The translations under genes were made by a program, and so were the position numbers. A stretch of 64,000 bases of DNA from GCA-2698665 sp038101125. Lineage in GTDB: Bacteria; Pseudomonadota; Gammaproteobacteria; GCA-002705445; GCA-002716945. The stretch spans positions 1 through 64,000 of the forward strand of contig JAYNVZ010000001.1 in NCBI GenBank assembly GCA_038101125.1, written 5' to 3'. Below are positions 18,039 through 27,130 of the stretch, piece after piece (position 1 is the first letter of the stretch; every line of letters starts with the position of its first letter). Under the pieces are notes generated by a model. That model was not told the origin of the DNA, made no database searches, and saw nothing but the letters and a program-made list of their open reading frames with translations.

Positions 18039-18922
18039 TACAAAAATCAAAAGAGTTTTTAGTGATTGAAAAAATATTTAAGAATCTTCAAAAAGAAATT
18101 ATTCAAGCTTTTTCACTCATAGATCAGAAATCCCACCTCAATCAAACTCAATGGAAATATAAACATGGAGGCGGAGGAAAAAGTTGTGAGATATCTAATG
18201 GACATATAATAGAGAAAGGCATGGTGAATTACTCTTCAATTGAAGGAAAAGTTTTGCCAAATAGCGCATTAGCAAAAAAGAATAAAAGCTCCATTAAGAA
18301 TTTTTTTGCAACTGGTGTTTCAGTAGTTATTCATCCATGCAATCCTTATGTGCCATGTTCACATTTGAATGTAAGGTACTTTGAAACAGATAAGAAAGAT
18401 AAATGGTGGTTTGGCGGAGGCTATGATCTAACCCCATATTTTGTATTCAAGGATGATATAAAACTATGGCATGATAATACTAAAAAAACATGCAACAAGT
18501 ATGATAAAAAGTTTTATAGTGATTTCAGTAAACAGTGTGATGAATATTTTTATATTAAACATAGAAATGAAAAAAGAGGTGTTGGTGGAATATTTTATGA
18601 TAATTTAAATGAGAAAGATAAAGATTTTTATAAGAGTTTTTCACAGGATGTAGCGTCAACATACTTGGACTCCTATTTAACTATAATAAAGAGAAGGAAC
18701 AAAAAAAAATATAGCAAATCCCATAAAGAATTTCAGCAGATAAGACGCGGTAGATATGTAGAATTTAATTTACTATACGATAGAGGAACAATATTTGGTC
18801 TTCAATCTGGTGGTAGACCAGAATCCATCTTAATGTCTATGCCGCCAAATGTTATATGGAAAACTCATCTTGATAGTAAAACTCAAGAATTTGAAAATAA
18901 ACTTAAGAAATTTTTAAGATGA
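18035..18922 (+). CDS. hemF: Oxygen-dependent coproporphyrinogen III oxidase
   Basis: 295 aa. GGGYDLTPYF, NVRYFETD and RRGRYVEFNLLYDRGTIFGL are signatures of HemF. It decarboxylates coproporphyrinogen III to protoporphyrinogen IX using O2, so it signals an aerobic lifestyle. Heme genes hemB, hemC and hemD are also in this window. Its last codons overlap those of the convergent thioesterase by 9 bp. Confidence 0.97.
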   Translation: MIQKSKEFLVIEKIFKNLQKEIIQAFSLIDQKSHLNQTQWKYKHGGGGKSCEISNGHIIEKGMVNYSSIEGKVLPNSALAKKNKSSIKNFFATGVSVVIHPCNPYVPCSHLNVRYFETDKKDKWWFGGGYDLTPYFVFKDDIKLWHDNTKKTCNKYDKKFYSDFSKQCDEYFYIKHRNEKRGVGGIFYDNLNEKDKDFYKSFSQDVASTYLDSYLTIIKRRNKKKYSKSHKEFQQIRRGRYVEFNLLYDRGTIFGLQSGGRPESILMSMPPNVIWKTHLDSKTQEFENKLKKFLR

Positions 18923-19390
18923 CAAAAGCTCATCGAGCAACTTATTGTTTTTATCAATTTCGTCGCCTTTCAAATCTACAATTGCTGTTGTAAGTCTTGA
19001 AACACAATTTAACTTACCCTGATCATTCTTAATATCAATATTCCATACATGAACTGACCTTCCAAGGCTTGCAACAGTTGTTGTCCCAGTAACAAAACCA
19101 CTAGAAACTGGCCTAACATGATTTGCATTAATTTCTAAACCTACTGCTTTTTGTTTTCTCATATCTATGCACATATTAGAAGCAATACTTCCAAGCGCTT
19201 CTGCCAACACACATGATGCGCCACCATGTAAAATTCCCCTGGATTGTCTTGTATGATCCTCTACCGGCATCCTAGCAACGATATAATCAGAACCTAATTC
19301 TATAAATTCAATACCCAGGTGTTTATTCAAGTTGTTATTTCTTAGAGAGATAACATGATTAAGTGTAAATTTTTCGTGCCAGATAGACAT
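18914..19390 (-). CDS. PaaI/MenI-like hotdog-fold thioesterase
   Basis: 158 aa. SRGILHGGASCVLAEALGSI is the central hotdog helix of the PaaI/YdiI/EntH thioesterases, with HGG and the nearby acidic residue that act in catalysis. LEINANHVRPVSSG follows. It probably hydrolyses an acyl- or aryl-CoA; the substrate is not evident. It is a lone minus-strand gene between hemF (tail overlap) and hemB (divergent, 76 bp). Confidence 0.85.
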   Translation of the reverse strand: MSIWHEKFTLNHVISLRNNNLNKHLGIEFIELGSDYIVARMPVEDHTRQSRGILHGGASCVLAEALGSIASNMCIDMRKQKAVGLEINANHVRPVSSGFVTGTTTVASLGRSVHVWNIDIKNDQGKLNCVSRLTTAIVDLKGDEIDKNNKLLDELLSS

Positions 19391-19466
19391 TTAGACTCCT
19401 TAGTGTTAATTCTAGATAGATTAATATAACATCTTCTCTTAAAATAAAAAGTGTTAGAATAATAAA

Positions 19467-20459
19467 ATGAAAAGAAAATTCCCAAATACACGATTACGCA
19501 GGCTTAGAACTAATAGTCCGATAAGGAACTTAATTAGAGAAAGCACACTATCACAGAATGACCTAATTCAACCAATATTTCTTATAGATGGTAATAATAA
19601 ATCACAGAAAATTAAATCCATGCCTGAAATAACTAGAATGTCAATTGACCTTGCTGTTAAGGAGATAAGGATTTTAAAAAAACTTGGTTTACAAGGTGTA
19701 GCGCTATTCCCATGTATACAAAATAAAATTAAAGACAAGACTGGCAGCGAGTCTTTTAACCCAGATGGTTTAATGCAAAGAGCCATAGAAAAGATTAAAA
19801 GTTCTGTGAAAGATGTTGCAATAATAAGTGATGTCGCGCTCGACCCATATACTACACATGGTCAAGACGGAATTCTTAGTAAGAATGGTGAAATATTAAA
19901 TGATGAAACTGTAGAGGTTTTAGTGAAACAAGCATTAAGCCATGCTAATTGCGGAGCAGATATAATTGCACCATCAGATATGATGGATGGAAGAATTAAA
20001 AGCATAAGGAAAGAGTTAGAAAAAAATAAATTTGCAGATACAAAAATCTTGTCTTACTCAGCGAAATATTCATCCAATTATTATGGGCCATTTAGAGATG
20101 CAGTGGGGTCTGTTAAAAATCTTGGTAAGTCTAACAAAGATACTTATCAAATGGATTATGCTAACTCAAAAGATTCAATGCATGAAGTCGAAATGGATAT
20201 AAATGAGGGTGCTGATATAGTAATGGTAAAACCTGGAATGCCTTATCTGGATATAGTAAGCAAGATAAGTGAAAAATATCATGTGCCTATATTTATTTAT
20301 CAGGTCAGTGGTGAGTATGCAATGATAAAAGCAGCTGCAAAGAACAACTGGTTGGATGAAAAGAAAGTAGTCATAGAAAGCTTACAATGTATGAAAAGAT
20401 CTGGCGCTAATGCAATTATTACTTACTATGCTAAGGATGTTTTAAAATGGATGAAGTAA
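19467..20459 (+). CDS. hemB: Delta-aminolevulinic acid dehydratase (porphobilinogen synthase)
   Basis: 330 aa. SYSAKYSSNYYGPFRDA contains the first active-site lysine and VMVKPGMPYLDI the Schiff-base lysine. The metal site reads DPYTTHGQDG, without the cysteines of the zinc-dependent enzymes, so it belongs to the magnesium-type class known from Pseudomonas. It condenses two ALA molecules. No clear SD before the ATG. It overlaps aroE by 13 bp. Confidence 0.97.
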   Translation: MKRKFPNTRLRRLRTNSPIRNLIRESTLSQNDLIQPIFLIDGNNKSQKIKSMPEITRMSIDLAVKEIRILKKLGLQGVALFPCIQNKIKDKTGSESFNPDGLMQRAIEKIKSSVKDVAIISDVALDPYTTHGQDGILSKNGEILNDETVEVLVKQALSHANCGADIIAPSDMMDGRIKSIRKELEKNKFADTKILSYSAKYSSNYYGPFRDAVGSVKNLGKSNKDTYQMDYANSKDSMHEVEMDINEGADIVMVKPGMPYLDIVSKISEKYHVPIFIYQVSGEYAMIKAAAKNNWLDEKKVVIESLQCMKRSGANAIITYYAKDVLKWMK

Positions 20460-21253
20460 AAAAGTTTTGTGTCATAGGTTTGCCAGTTAGTCATAGCTTA
20501 TCACCAATGATACATAAAGAATTTGCTAAACAACAAGGTATTAATATTCAATATAAGATGATAGAACCAGATACAGAGGAACATTTTGAAACCCATGCTC
20601 AAAGTTTTTTTTCAAAAAAAGGATTTGGTGCAAATATCACTGTCCCATTTAAAGAGCAAGCTTATAAATTTGCAAATAGTTATGATGAGTCTGCGATAGA
20701 ATGTGATTGTGCTAATACATTAATGTTAAAAGAAAGTGAAATAAGGGCTTTCAATACTGATGGTAAAGGTTTTATAAATGATTTTTATAATAAAGATATA
20801 TCCTTATCAAAAAAAGATATCTTGATTCTAGGTGCTGGCGGCTCAGCTAAAAGTATAATTAATTCACTCGTAAAAGAAGATATTGGAAGTATCAATATTC
20901 TTACCAGATCTCCTGATAAGGCAATTCAGTTGATAGATAAATATAAAAAATCATCTGATATTAGAATGTATAAAGATAATTCCAAATATGACATTATTGT
21001 TAACACAACACCGGTAAGCTTGATAAAAAAAGAAATCGATTTTCCAAGCTCAATCTTTAAAACTGACAGTCTTAGTTATGATCTTTTTTATTCTAAAAAT
21101 AATACAATTTTTCAAGATTGGTCTGACAATAATGGTGCTAAAAAATCTTATAATGGTCTTGGTATGTTGATTGAACAAGCTGCTTTGTCATTTAACATAT
21201 GGAATGATTTTAAGCCCGTCACAGAAGGAATAAGTAAAAAACTAGGTTTCTAA
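20447..21253 (+). CDS. aroE: Shikimate dehydrogenase
   Basis: 268 aa. GLPVSHSLSPMIHKEF (substrate site), NITVPFKEQAY (catalytic Lys), AFNTDGKGF (Asp) and LGAGGSAKSI (NADP-binding) identify AroE. It reduces 3-dehydroshikimate in the aromatic pathway, which also feeds the chorismate used by UbiC in this window. Start within the end of hemB; 3' end overlaps the convergent carbonic-anhydrase-like gene by 12 bp. Confidence 0.97.
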   Translation: MDEVKKFCVIGLPVSHSLSPMIHKEFAKQQGINIQYKMIEPDTEEHFETHAQSFFSKKGFGANITVPFKEQAYKFANSYDESAIECDCANTLMLKESEIRAFNTDGKGFINDFYNKDISLSKKDILILGAGGSAKSIINSLVKEDIGSINILTRSPDKAIQLIDKYKKSSDIRMYKDNSKYDIIVNTTPVSLIKKEIDFPSSIFKTDSLSYDLFYSKNNTIFQDWSDNNGAKKSYNGLGMLIEQAALSFNIWNDFKPVTEGISKKLGF

Positions 21254-21775
21254 ATTCATATATTGATTTTTTAAATCAACATATCCTTTTGCAGAGTATG
21301 ATAAAAATTTCATTTCTCGCTCAGACAATTCTCTTAATTTTTTTGCAGGACTGCCAACATATAAAAATCCACTTTCTAATTCTTTTCCAGGGCCAACTAA
21401 TGCCCCAGCAGCAAGCATGCAATTGGAGTTTATAACAGCACCATCCAAGATAATACTTCCCATGCCTATCAATACCGTATCTTTAATGGAACATGCATGT
21501 ATAACTGCAGAATGACCAACGGTGACATCATTGCCGATGGACAAGGAATACCCAGAAGGGCAAAAGTCACTAGCATGCGTAACATGTAATATTGAACCAT
21601 CTTGTATATTTGTCCTATCACCTATTGTAATAGAATTTATATCACCTCTAACAACAACTTGAGGCCATATCGCGCTATCTTTACCAATTTTGACGTTACC
21701 TATAACTGTTGATTGTTCATCAATATATGCCGTCTCGTGAATTTCAGGATTAATATTATTAAAGCTTCTTATCAT
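21242..21775 (-). CDS. Gamma-carbonic anhydrase-like hexapeptide-repeat protein (YrdA family)
   Basis: 177 aa left-handed beta-helix made of hexapeptide repeats: VIGNVKIGKDSAIWPQVVVR, RTNIQDGSILHVTH and VTVGHSAVIHACSI. The three histidines of the gamma-class zinc site are plausible (HVTH, GHSAVIHA). The LYVGSPAKKLRELSERE tail is typical of YrdA/PaaY. yrdA also adjoins aroE in E. coli. Enzyme activity is uncertain for this branch. Confidence 0.9.
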   Translation of the reverse strand: MIRSFNNINPEIHETAYIDEQSTVIGNVKIGKDSAIWPQVVVRGDINSITIGDRTNIQDGSILHVTHASDFCPSGYSLSIGNDVTVGHSAVIHACSIKDTVLIGMGSIILDGAVINSNCMLAAGALVGPGKELESGFLYVGSPAKKLRELSEREMKFLSYSAKGYVDLKNQYMNLET

Positions 21776-21843
21776 CTTATCTATTCCTTTTCATAAAGTT
21801 ACCATATATTATAGTCATAAAATTAATTACTAGGGATATATTT

Positions 21844-22392
21844 ATGTCAGAAAAAATTATTATGAGAGTTGGAGAATCATTAGTAGCTGGAGGTCCAGCA
21901 GGAACCGCTGCAGAACCTGAGGTAGTTATTGGTGAATTAGATGGTCCATTTGGAACTGCATTTGCTAATTTAATTGGTGATCAGGCAAAAGGACACTCTA
22001 AAGTATTAGCTATTATGAATACAGATATAATGGTAAAGCCAGCTACTTTAATGGTTAGTAAAGTAACGGTTAACAATAATAGATATACAAATATCTTGAT
22101 GGGCACAGTTCAAGCAGCCATAGCAAATGGTGTTCTTGATTCTGTAAGGAATGGTGATATTCCTAAAGAGAAAGCAAATGAGCTTGGCATCATTGTGTCA
22201 GTATGGCTTAATCCATCAGTTGCCACTGATGATAAACTTGACCATAAAATATTATTTGATATTCATAGAAAGGCTACATCCCAAGCAATACACAAGGCAA
22301 TGAATAATGAGCCAAGCATAGAGTGGTTACTTGATAATCAAGAATCAATAACCCATAAATACTTTCAGATGGGTTTAGATGGCAAGATTTAG
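21844..22392 (+). CDS. Formaldehyde-activating enzyme (Fae) homologue
   Basis: 182 aa. MRVGESLVAGG, GPFGTAFANLIGDQAKGHSK, KPATLMVSKVTV, QAAIANGVLDSV, IPKEKANELGIIVSVWLNPS and IHRKATSQAIHKAMNNEPS follow Fae along its length. Fae condenses formaldehyde with tetrahydromethanopterin in methylotrophs and methanogens. By my recalled alignment, the catalytic His17 of Methylorubrum Fae (..VAHIDLIIG) falls on Glu24 here (..AAEPEVVIG), with two extra residues just before it. This may be an Fae-like paralogue with a different role. No other tetrahydromethanopterin gene is in the window. It stands between a divergent carbonic-anhydrase-like gene and ubiA, three bases away. Family call is good; function is unsure. 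Confidence 0.82.
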   Translation: MSEKIIMRVGESLVAGGPAGTAAEPEVVIGELDGPFGTAFANLIGDQAKGHSKVLAIMNTDIMVKPATLMVSKVTVNNNRYTNILMGTVQAAIANGVLDSVRNGDIPKEKANELGIIVSVWLNPSVATDDKLDHKILFDIHRKATSQAIHKAMNNEPSIEWLLDNQESITHKYFQMGLDGKI

Positions 22393-22395
22393 TTG

Positions 22396-23247
22396 ATGAC
22401 ACCAAAATATAAATTATATATGCAGTTGATGCGCATAGATAAACCAATAGGTTTTTTGTTATTAATGTGGCCTGTATTATGGGCTTTCTTAATCTCTTCA
22501 GATGGCTCGCCAAATATATTTTATATGATTATTTTTGCTTTTGGTATTATCTTCACACGGTCCGCTGGATGCATAATTAATGATTATTTCGATCAAGATT
22601 TTGACTCAAAAGTAGAAAGAACAAAAAATAGAGTACTAGCAACCAAAGAAGTCTCTAACCAAGAAGCATTAATATTATTTGGATTAATGGTTATTCTATC
22701 ATTTATATTGCTACTCATGTTAGAAATGAAGATCATTATGTTTGCTATCTTCTCATTTTTTTTGCTAATAATTTATCCGTTAAGCAAAAGATACTTTAAA
22801 ATACCTCAGTTAATTCTAGGTATGGCATTTGGATCAAGTATACCAATGGTCTTTATTTTAGAAAAAGGCCAGATAGATTTTGACTGTATACTTTTATATA
22901 TTCTAACGATCGCATGGGCGATAGTCTATGATACATATTATGCGATGGCTGATAAGAAAGATGATAAAAAGATAGGCATTAAATCATCAGCCATTTTTTT
23001 TGGCGAAAATGATATACGATATGCATTAAATATTCATTATTTTGTTCTGATGTGTTTTGTTGCCTTAGGAATAATAAACAGTTTCAACTTGATATATTAT
23101 GTATTTTTACTAATTTCACTATTATCTATCATTTATCAACACTTATTGGTTGTATCAAGAAAACCTTACCAATGCGTATCTGCTTTTGAAAATAATAATA
23201 TATTTGGATTAATAATTACTTTTGGTCTACTATTTACTTATATTTGA
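22396..23247 (+). CDS. ubiA: 4-hydroxybenzoate octaprenyltransferase
   Basis: About 283 aa with many membrane spans. The two Asp-rich motifs are NDYFDQDFDSKVERTKNR and YDTYYAMADKKDDKKIGI, which bind prenyl diphosphate-Mg. MRIDKPIGFLLLMWPVLWA opens it as in UbiA. It prenylates 4-hydroxybenzoate for ubiquinone; the chorismate lyase gene ubiC is at 37570. A TTG three bases upstream is an alternative start. Its TGA overlaps the bioB start. Confidence 0.95.
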   Translation: MTPKYKLYMQLMRIDKPIGFLLLMWPVLWAFLISSDGSPNIFYMIIFAFGIIFTRSAGCIINDYFDQDFDSKVERTKNRVLATKEVSNQEALILFGLMVILSFILLLMLEMKIIMFAIFSFFLLIIYPLSKRYFKIPQLILGMAFGSSIPMVFILEKGQIDFDCILLYILTIAWAIVYDTYYAMADKKDDKKIGIKSSAIFFGENDIRYALNIHYFVLMCFVALGIINSFNLIYYVFLLISLLSIIYQHLLVVSRKPYQCVSAFENNNIFGLIITFGLLFTYI

Positions 23248-24278
23248 TGAAAATGAAAAATACTGATATAAAAAATAATTGGACCACAAAAGAATTGCAA
23301 GATATTTATGATCTCCCGTTTAATGATCTACTATGGAAAGCACAATCGGTACATCGTAAATATCATAATCCAAATGAAATACAAATATCCACACTAATGT
23401 CTATAAAAACCGGAGGTTGCCCTGAAGACTGTAAGTACTGCTCTCAAAGTATAAGATATGACACTGACATAAATCTTGAAAAAACTTTACCTCTCTCAGA
23501 TATTATTAAACAAGCAAAAAATGCTAAAGATAATGGTGCGTCAAGATTCTGCATGGGCGCAGCATGGAGAAATCTAACTCAGAGTAATCTTGCTAAAGTA
23601 AAAGAGATGGTCAAAGAAGTTAAAGCCCTGGGTCTTGAGACTTGCGTTACGTTGGGTATGCTAACTGACACACAAGCTGATGAATTGAAAAAGGTTGGAC
23701 TAGATTACTATAATCATAATCTAGATACATCAGAAGAATACTATAAAAAAGTAGTCACAACTAGAACATATCAAGATAGATTGGACACGTTACAACATGT
23801 TAGAGATGCGGGAATAAAAGTATGTAGCGGCGGAATCTTAGGTTTAGGCGAAGAGAATATAGATAGAATTGAATTAGTGAGAGTGCTGGCAAATCTAGAT
23901 ATGCATCCAGAATCAGTTCCCATAAACAGACTGGTTAGAGTGGAAGGAACACCATATTTCGATAATAATGATGTAGACGAATTTGATTTTATAAGAGTTA
24001 TAGCGTTAGCAAGGATAGCTATGCCTAGATCATTTGTAAGGTTATCAGCTGGAAGAGATACAATGAATGATCATATGCAAGCTATGTGTTTTTTGGCAGG
24101 AGCTAATTCCATTTTTTATGGAGAAGAATTATTAACTACAAAAAATTCGACTATTGAGCATGATCAGAAACTATTGAAAAATCTTAAAATAAAAACAATG
24201 CCTGTTGATGATTCTGAAATAATAGAAGTTGAACAGAAGAAACTTGAAGACATTAGTATAGCTGTCAAGAATATCTAA
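23247..24278 (+). CDS. bioB: Biotin synthase
   Basis: About 343 aa radical SAM enzyme. GGCPEDCKYCSQS carries the CX3CX2C cluster site, YNHNLDTS and CSGGILGLGE are typical, and RLSAGRDTM contains the arginine ligand of the 2Fe-2S cluster. It inserts sulfur into dethiobiotin. It is followed 17 bp later by bioF; bioA, bioD, bioC and bioH are not in the window. Confidence 0.97.
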   Translation: MKMKNTDIKNNWTTKELQDIYDLPFNDLLWKAQSVHRKYHNPNEIQISTLMSIKTGGCPEDCKYCSQSIRYDTDINLEKTLPLSDIIKQAKNAKDNGASRFCMGAAWRNLTQSNLAKVKEMVKEVKALGLETCVTLGMLTDTQADELKKVGLDYYNHNLDTSEEYYKKVVTTRTYQDRLDTLQHVRDAGIKVCSGGILGLGEENIDRIELVRVLANLDMHPESVPINRLVRVEGTPYFDNNDVDEFDFIRVIALARIAMPRSFVRLSAGRDTMNDHMQAMCFLAGANSIFYGEELLTTKNSTIEHDQKLLKNLKIKTMPVDDSEIIEVEQKKLEDISIAVKNI

Positions 24279-24295
24279 CGTAGTATAACGCTGAA

Positions 24296-25453
24296 GTGAC
24301 AGATTATAAAAAAACAATCCAGCAACTCAAAAAAGAAGGTCGCTACAGAAAAAGAATATCAACTAGATCACCCCAAGATGTATATTTAAAAGTTAATAAT
24401 AGAACTCTTAGTAATTTTTCTAGCAACAATTATCTGAATCTTGCAAACTCATCATATTTAAAAAATCAATTTAAAATCAATATATCAAAATATGGTATAG
24501 GCTCAGGTTCATCACCACTTATCAGTGGATATAGTATAGCTCATTCAAATTTAGAGAAAAGAATATCAAGACTACTAGGGTTTGAATCAACACTAGTAAC
24601 AAACTCTGGTTATCTTTCAAATGTTGGATTATTAAATGCAGTATCAAAAAATAAGATTGATGTTTTCCAAGATAGGGAAAATCATAATTCTATTATTGAA
24701 AGCTCTAGATTGTCAAACACGAAGTTAATAAGGTATACGCATCTAAATTATAAAGATCTAGAAGAAAAGATTTTATCTAGTGATTCTAGAGATAAAATTA
24801 TTTTTGCAGATAGTGTTTTTAGCATGACAGGTGAAAAATCTGATCTTATAAAACTTTCATCGATTGCTAAAAAATATAAATGTTTACTATTTATAGATGA
24901 TGCTCATGGCTTTGGGGTAAGCGCATATGATAACAGGATTTTCCCAAGTTCGATAAATGGTTTAGATAAAAGAAAATTAAATATAGATGCATATATTGGA
25001 ACTTTTGGAAAAGCCATAGGGACCTTTGGTGCTTTCATATCAGGGTCTAAAAATTTAATTGATTTATTGATTCAACAATCTAAGCCCTATGTTTACTCAA
25101 CAGCATTACCACCGGCATTAGCAAGCACTACTTTGGATAGTATTAATTATATAATGAAAAATAAATCAATCACAAAGAGGCTTGAAAGTAATATAAACCT
25201 CTTTAAAGATCTAGCTGGTCAAAATAATATCAAAGTTGGTTTTTCAAATTCACCAATTCAGACTATACACATAGGCGATCCAAAAAGAGTTATGAGCATA
25301 TACAAAAAAGCTCAGACTAAAAATATTTATATTCAAGCAATAAGATATCCTACTGTGCCATTGAATAAGGACCTTATAAGGATCAATATAACTAGCGATC
25401 ATAGCAAAAAACAAATACAATCTTTAATAGAATTTTTAAAACAAGTACAATGA
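24296..25453 (+). CDS. bioF: 8-amino-7-oxononanoate synthase
   Basis: 385 aa alpha-oxoamine synthase with GTG start. NNYLNLAN, GSGSSPLISGYS, FIDDAHGFGV (Asp binding PLP nitrogen) and IGTFGKAIGTFGAF (Schiff-base lysine) are visible. It condenses pimeloyl-ACP/CoA with alanine in biotin synthesis. It pairs with bioB upstream; seven bases after its stop comes coaBC. Confidence 0.95.
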   Translation: MTDYKKTIQQLKKEGRYRKRISTRSPQDVYLKVNNRTLSNFSSNNYLNLANSSYLKNQFKINISKYGIGSGSSPLISGYSIAHSNLEKRISRLLGFESTLVTNSGYLSNVGLLNAVSKNKIDVFQDRENHNSIIESSRLSNTKLIRYTHLNYKDLEEKILSSDSRDKIIFADSVFSMTGEKSDLIKLSSIAKKYKCLLFIDDAHGFGVSAYDNRIFPSSINGLDKRKLNIDAYIGTFGKAIGTFGAFISGSKNLIDLLIQQSKPYVYSTALPPALASTTLDSINYIMKNKSITKRLESNINLFKDLAGQNNIKVGFSNSPIQTIHIGDPKRVMSIYKKAQTKNIYIQAIRYPTVPLNKDLIRINITSDHSKKQIQSLIEFLKQVQ

Positions 25454-25459
25454 TGAATA

Positions 25460-26689
25460 ATGGATATACTTACGAATAAAAATGTTTTACTTGGAATCAC
25501 AGGTAGTATAGCAGCATATAAAGCTGCTGATATATCAAGCCGGCTTAAAAAAGAAGGATGTAATGTTAGGGTCGTAATGACAAAGAGTTCAGAGCTATTT
25601 ATAACAGAAACAACCTTAGAATCTTTGTCAGGCAATAAAGTTATTAGTGAGGATGAAGGTTCAAACGCACTCAGTAATTTTGAACACTTAGATATTGCCA
25701 AGTGGGCAGATATTATTCTAATTTCACCATGTACAGCTAACTTTATGAACAAGCTTGCAAATGGCCATGGTGATGATCTCCTCTCTACTATATGCTTAGC
25801 GTTCACTAAAAAAATATTTATTGCTCCTGCTATGAACCCAGACATGTGGAATAATAAAGTAAGCCAGTCAAGCGTTAGAAAATTAAAAGAAGCAGATATT
25901 AATATTATCGGTCCTAACTATGGGACACATGCATGTGGTGATATAGGTTATGGAAGGATGACAAGTCCTGAGCAGATTATAGAGGATATTAAAGGTCAAA
26001 ATAAGTCATCTTTACTTTCAGGTAAAAGAGTACTAGTAACGGCAGGGCCAACAAGAGAACCAATAGATCCTGTTAGGTTTATGAGTAACTATAGCTCGGG
26101 TAAAATGGGTTATGAGGTTGCACTTGCTGCTAAAGTTATGGGGGCTTCAGTTAAGTTAATATCAGGACCTGTATCATTGGATCCTATCAAAGATATAAAG
26201 ACAGAGTATGTCGAGACTTCTGAAGAGATGTATAAATCAGTTATGTCTAATGCAAAAGATTTTGACATTCTAATATCTACTGCAGCAATTGCTGACTATA
26301 AGCCTGCCAATTACTCTAAAACTAAATATAAAAAATATGAAAATAATATTTCCATAGAGTTCACCAGAGGGACTGATATAATCAGTTCTGTCTCAGAGAA
26401 ATATAGAGATCTATTTACAGTTGGCTTTGCAGCTGAAACTGATTCTCTCAAAAAGAATGCTGAAGATAAATTGATAAAAAAGAATTTAGATATGATTGTT
26501 GGGAATATTGCCAATCATGAGTTAAAACTAGGTTTTGAATCTGATTTTAACAAAGTTATGATATTTACTAAAGAGCAAGTTATTGAGATCCCAGAGGCTA
26601 AAAAATCAGAAATTGCTATAAAGATCCTGAATATTGTAGCAGAAGAATTTTCCTCAAAGATAGGCTTAGTAAATAAAAATGTTAAATGA
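25460..26689 (+). CDS. coaBC: Bifunctional phosphopantothenoylcysteine decarboxylase/synthetase
   Basis: 409 aa. The N-terminal CoaC flavoprotein domain has GITGSIAAYKAAD, FEHLDIAKWAD (catalytic His), APAMNPDMW and ACGDIGYGRM with the catalytic Cys. The C-terminal CoaB domain has TAGPTREPIDPVRFMSNYSS and KKNLDMIVGN. It makes 4'-phosphopantetheine for coenzyme A. It overlaps dut by 11 bp in the conserved coaBC-dut-algC-argB order. Confidence 0.97.
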   Translation: MDILTNKNVLLGITGSIAAYKAADISSRLKKEGCNVRVVMTKSSELFITETTLESLSGNKVISEDEGSNALSNFEHLDIAKWADIILISPCTANFMNKLANGHGDDLLSTICLAFTKKIFIAPAMNPDMWNNKVSQSSVRKLKEADINIIGPNYGTHACGDIGYGRMTSPEQIIEDIKGQNKSSLLSGKRVLVTAGPTREPIDPVRFMSNYSSGKMGYEVALAAKVMGASVKLISGPVSLDPIKDIKTEYVETSEEMYKSVMSNAKDFDILISTAAIADYKPANYSKTKYKKYENNISIEFTRGTDIISSVSEKYRDLFTVGFAAETDSLKKNAEDKLIKKNLDMIVGNIANHELKLGFESDFNKVMIFTKEQVIEIPEAKKSEIAIKILNIVAEEFSSKIGLVNKNVK

Positions 26690-27128
26690 AGTTAAAATAA
26701 AATTACTAGACAAAAAATTAAAAGACAAACCAACTTTTTCGACAAAGGGTTCTGCTGGCTTAGACTTAAGGGCTTCATTAAAATCTGAACTTATCTTAAA
26801 AAGTAATGAAACTGAATTGATACCAACCGGAATATCTATCTATATAGAAAATCAATCATATGCTGGTTTAATACTTCCAAGGTCAGGGCTAGGACATAAC
26901 CATGGTATTGTCTTAGGGAACCTTGTAGGCTTAATTGATTCTGACTACCAAGGCCAGTTATTCGTGTCTTGCTGGAATAGGAGTGATGTTGACTATAAAA
27001 TTGAACCATATGATAGAATAGCTCAACTAATCTTCATAACCATAGATCAGCCTAAACTAAAAGTTGTTGATACATTTGAAAAGTCGATACGAGGCTCCGA
27101 TGGCTTTGGCTCATCAGGGAATAAATAA
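26679..27128 (+). CDS. dut: Deoxyuridine 5'-triphosphate nucleotidohydrolase
   Basis: 149 aa trimeric dUTPase with all five motifs in order: KGSAGLDLRA, PRSGLG, GNLVGLIDSDYQGQL, YDRIAQLIF and RGSDGFGSSG. It hydrolyses dUTP to dUMP, keeping uracil out of DNA. Its start lies inside the end of coaBC. Confidence 0.97.
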   Translation: MLNEVKIKLLDKKLKDKPTFSTKGSAGLDLRASLKSELILKSNETELIPTGISIYIENQSYAGLILPRSGLGHNHGIVLGNLVGLIDSDYQGQLFVSCWNRSDVDYKIEPYDRIAQLIFITIDQPKLKVVDTFEKSIRGSDGFGSSGNK

Positions 27129-27130
27129 TA

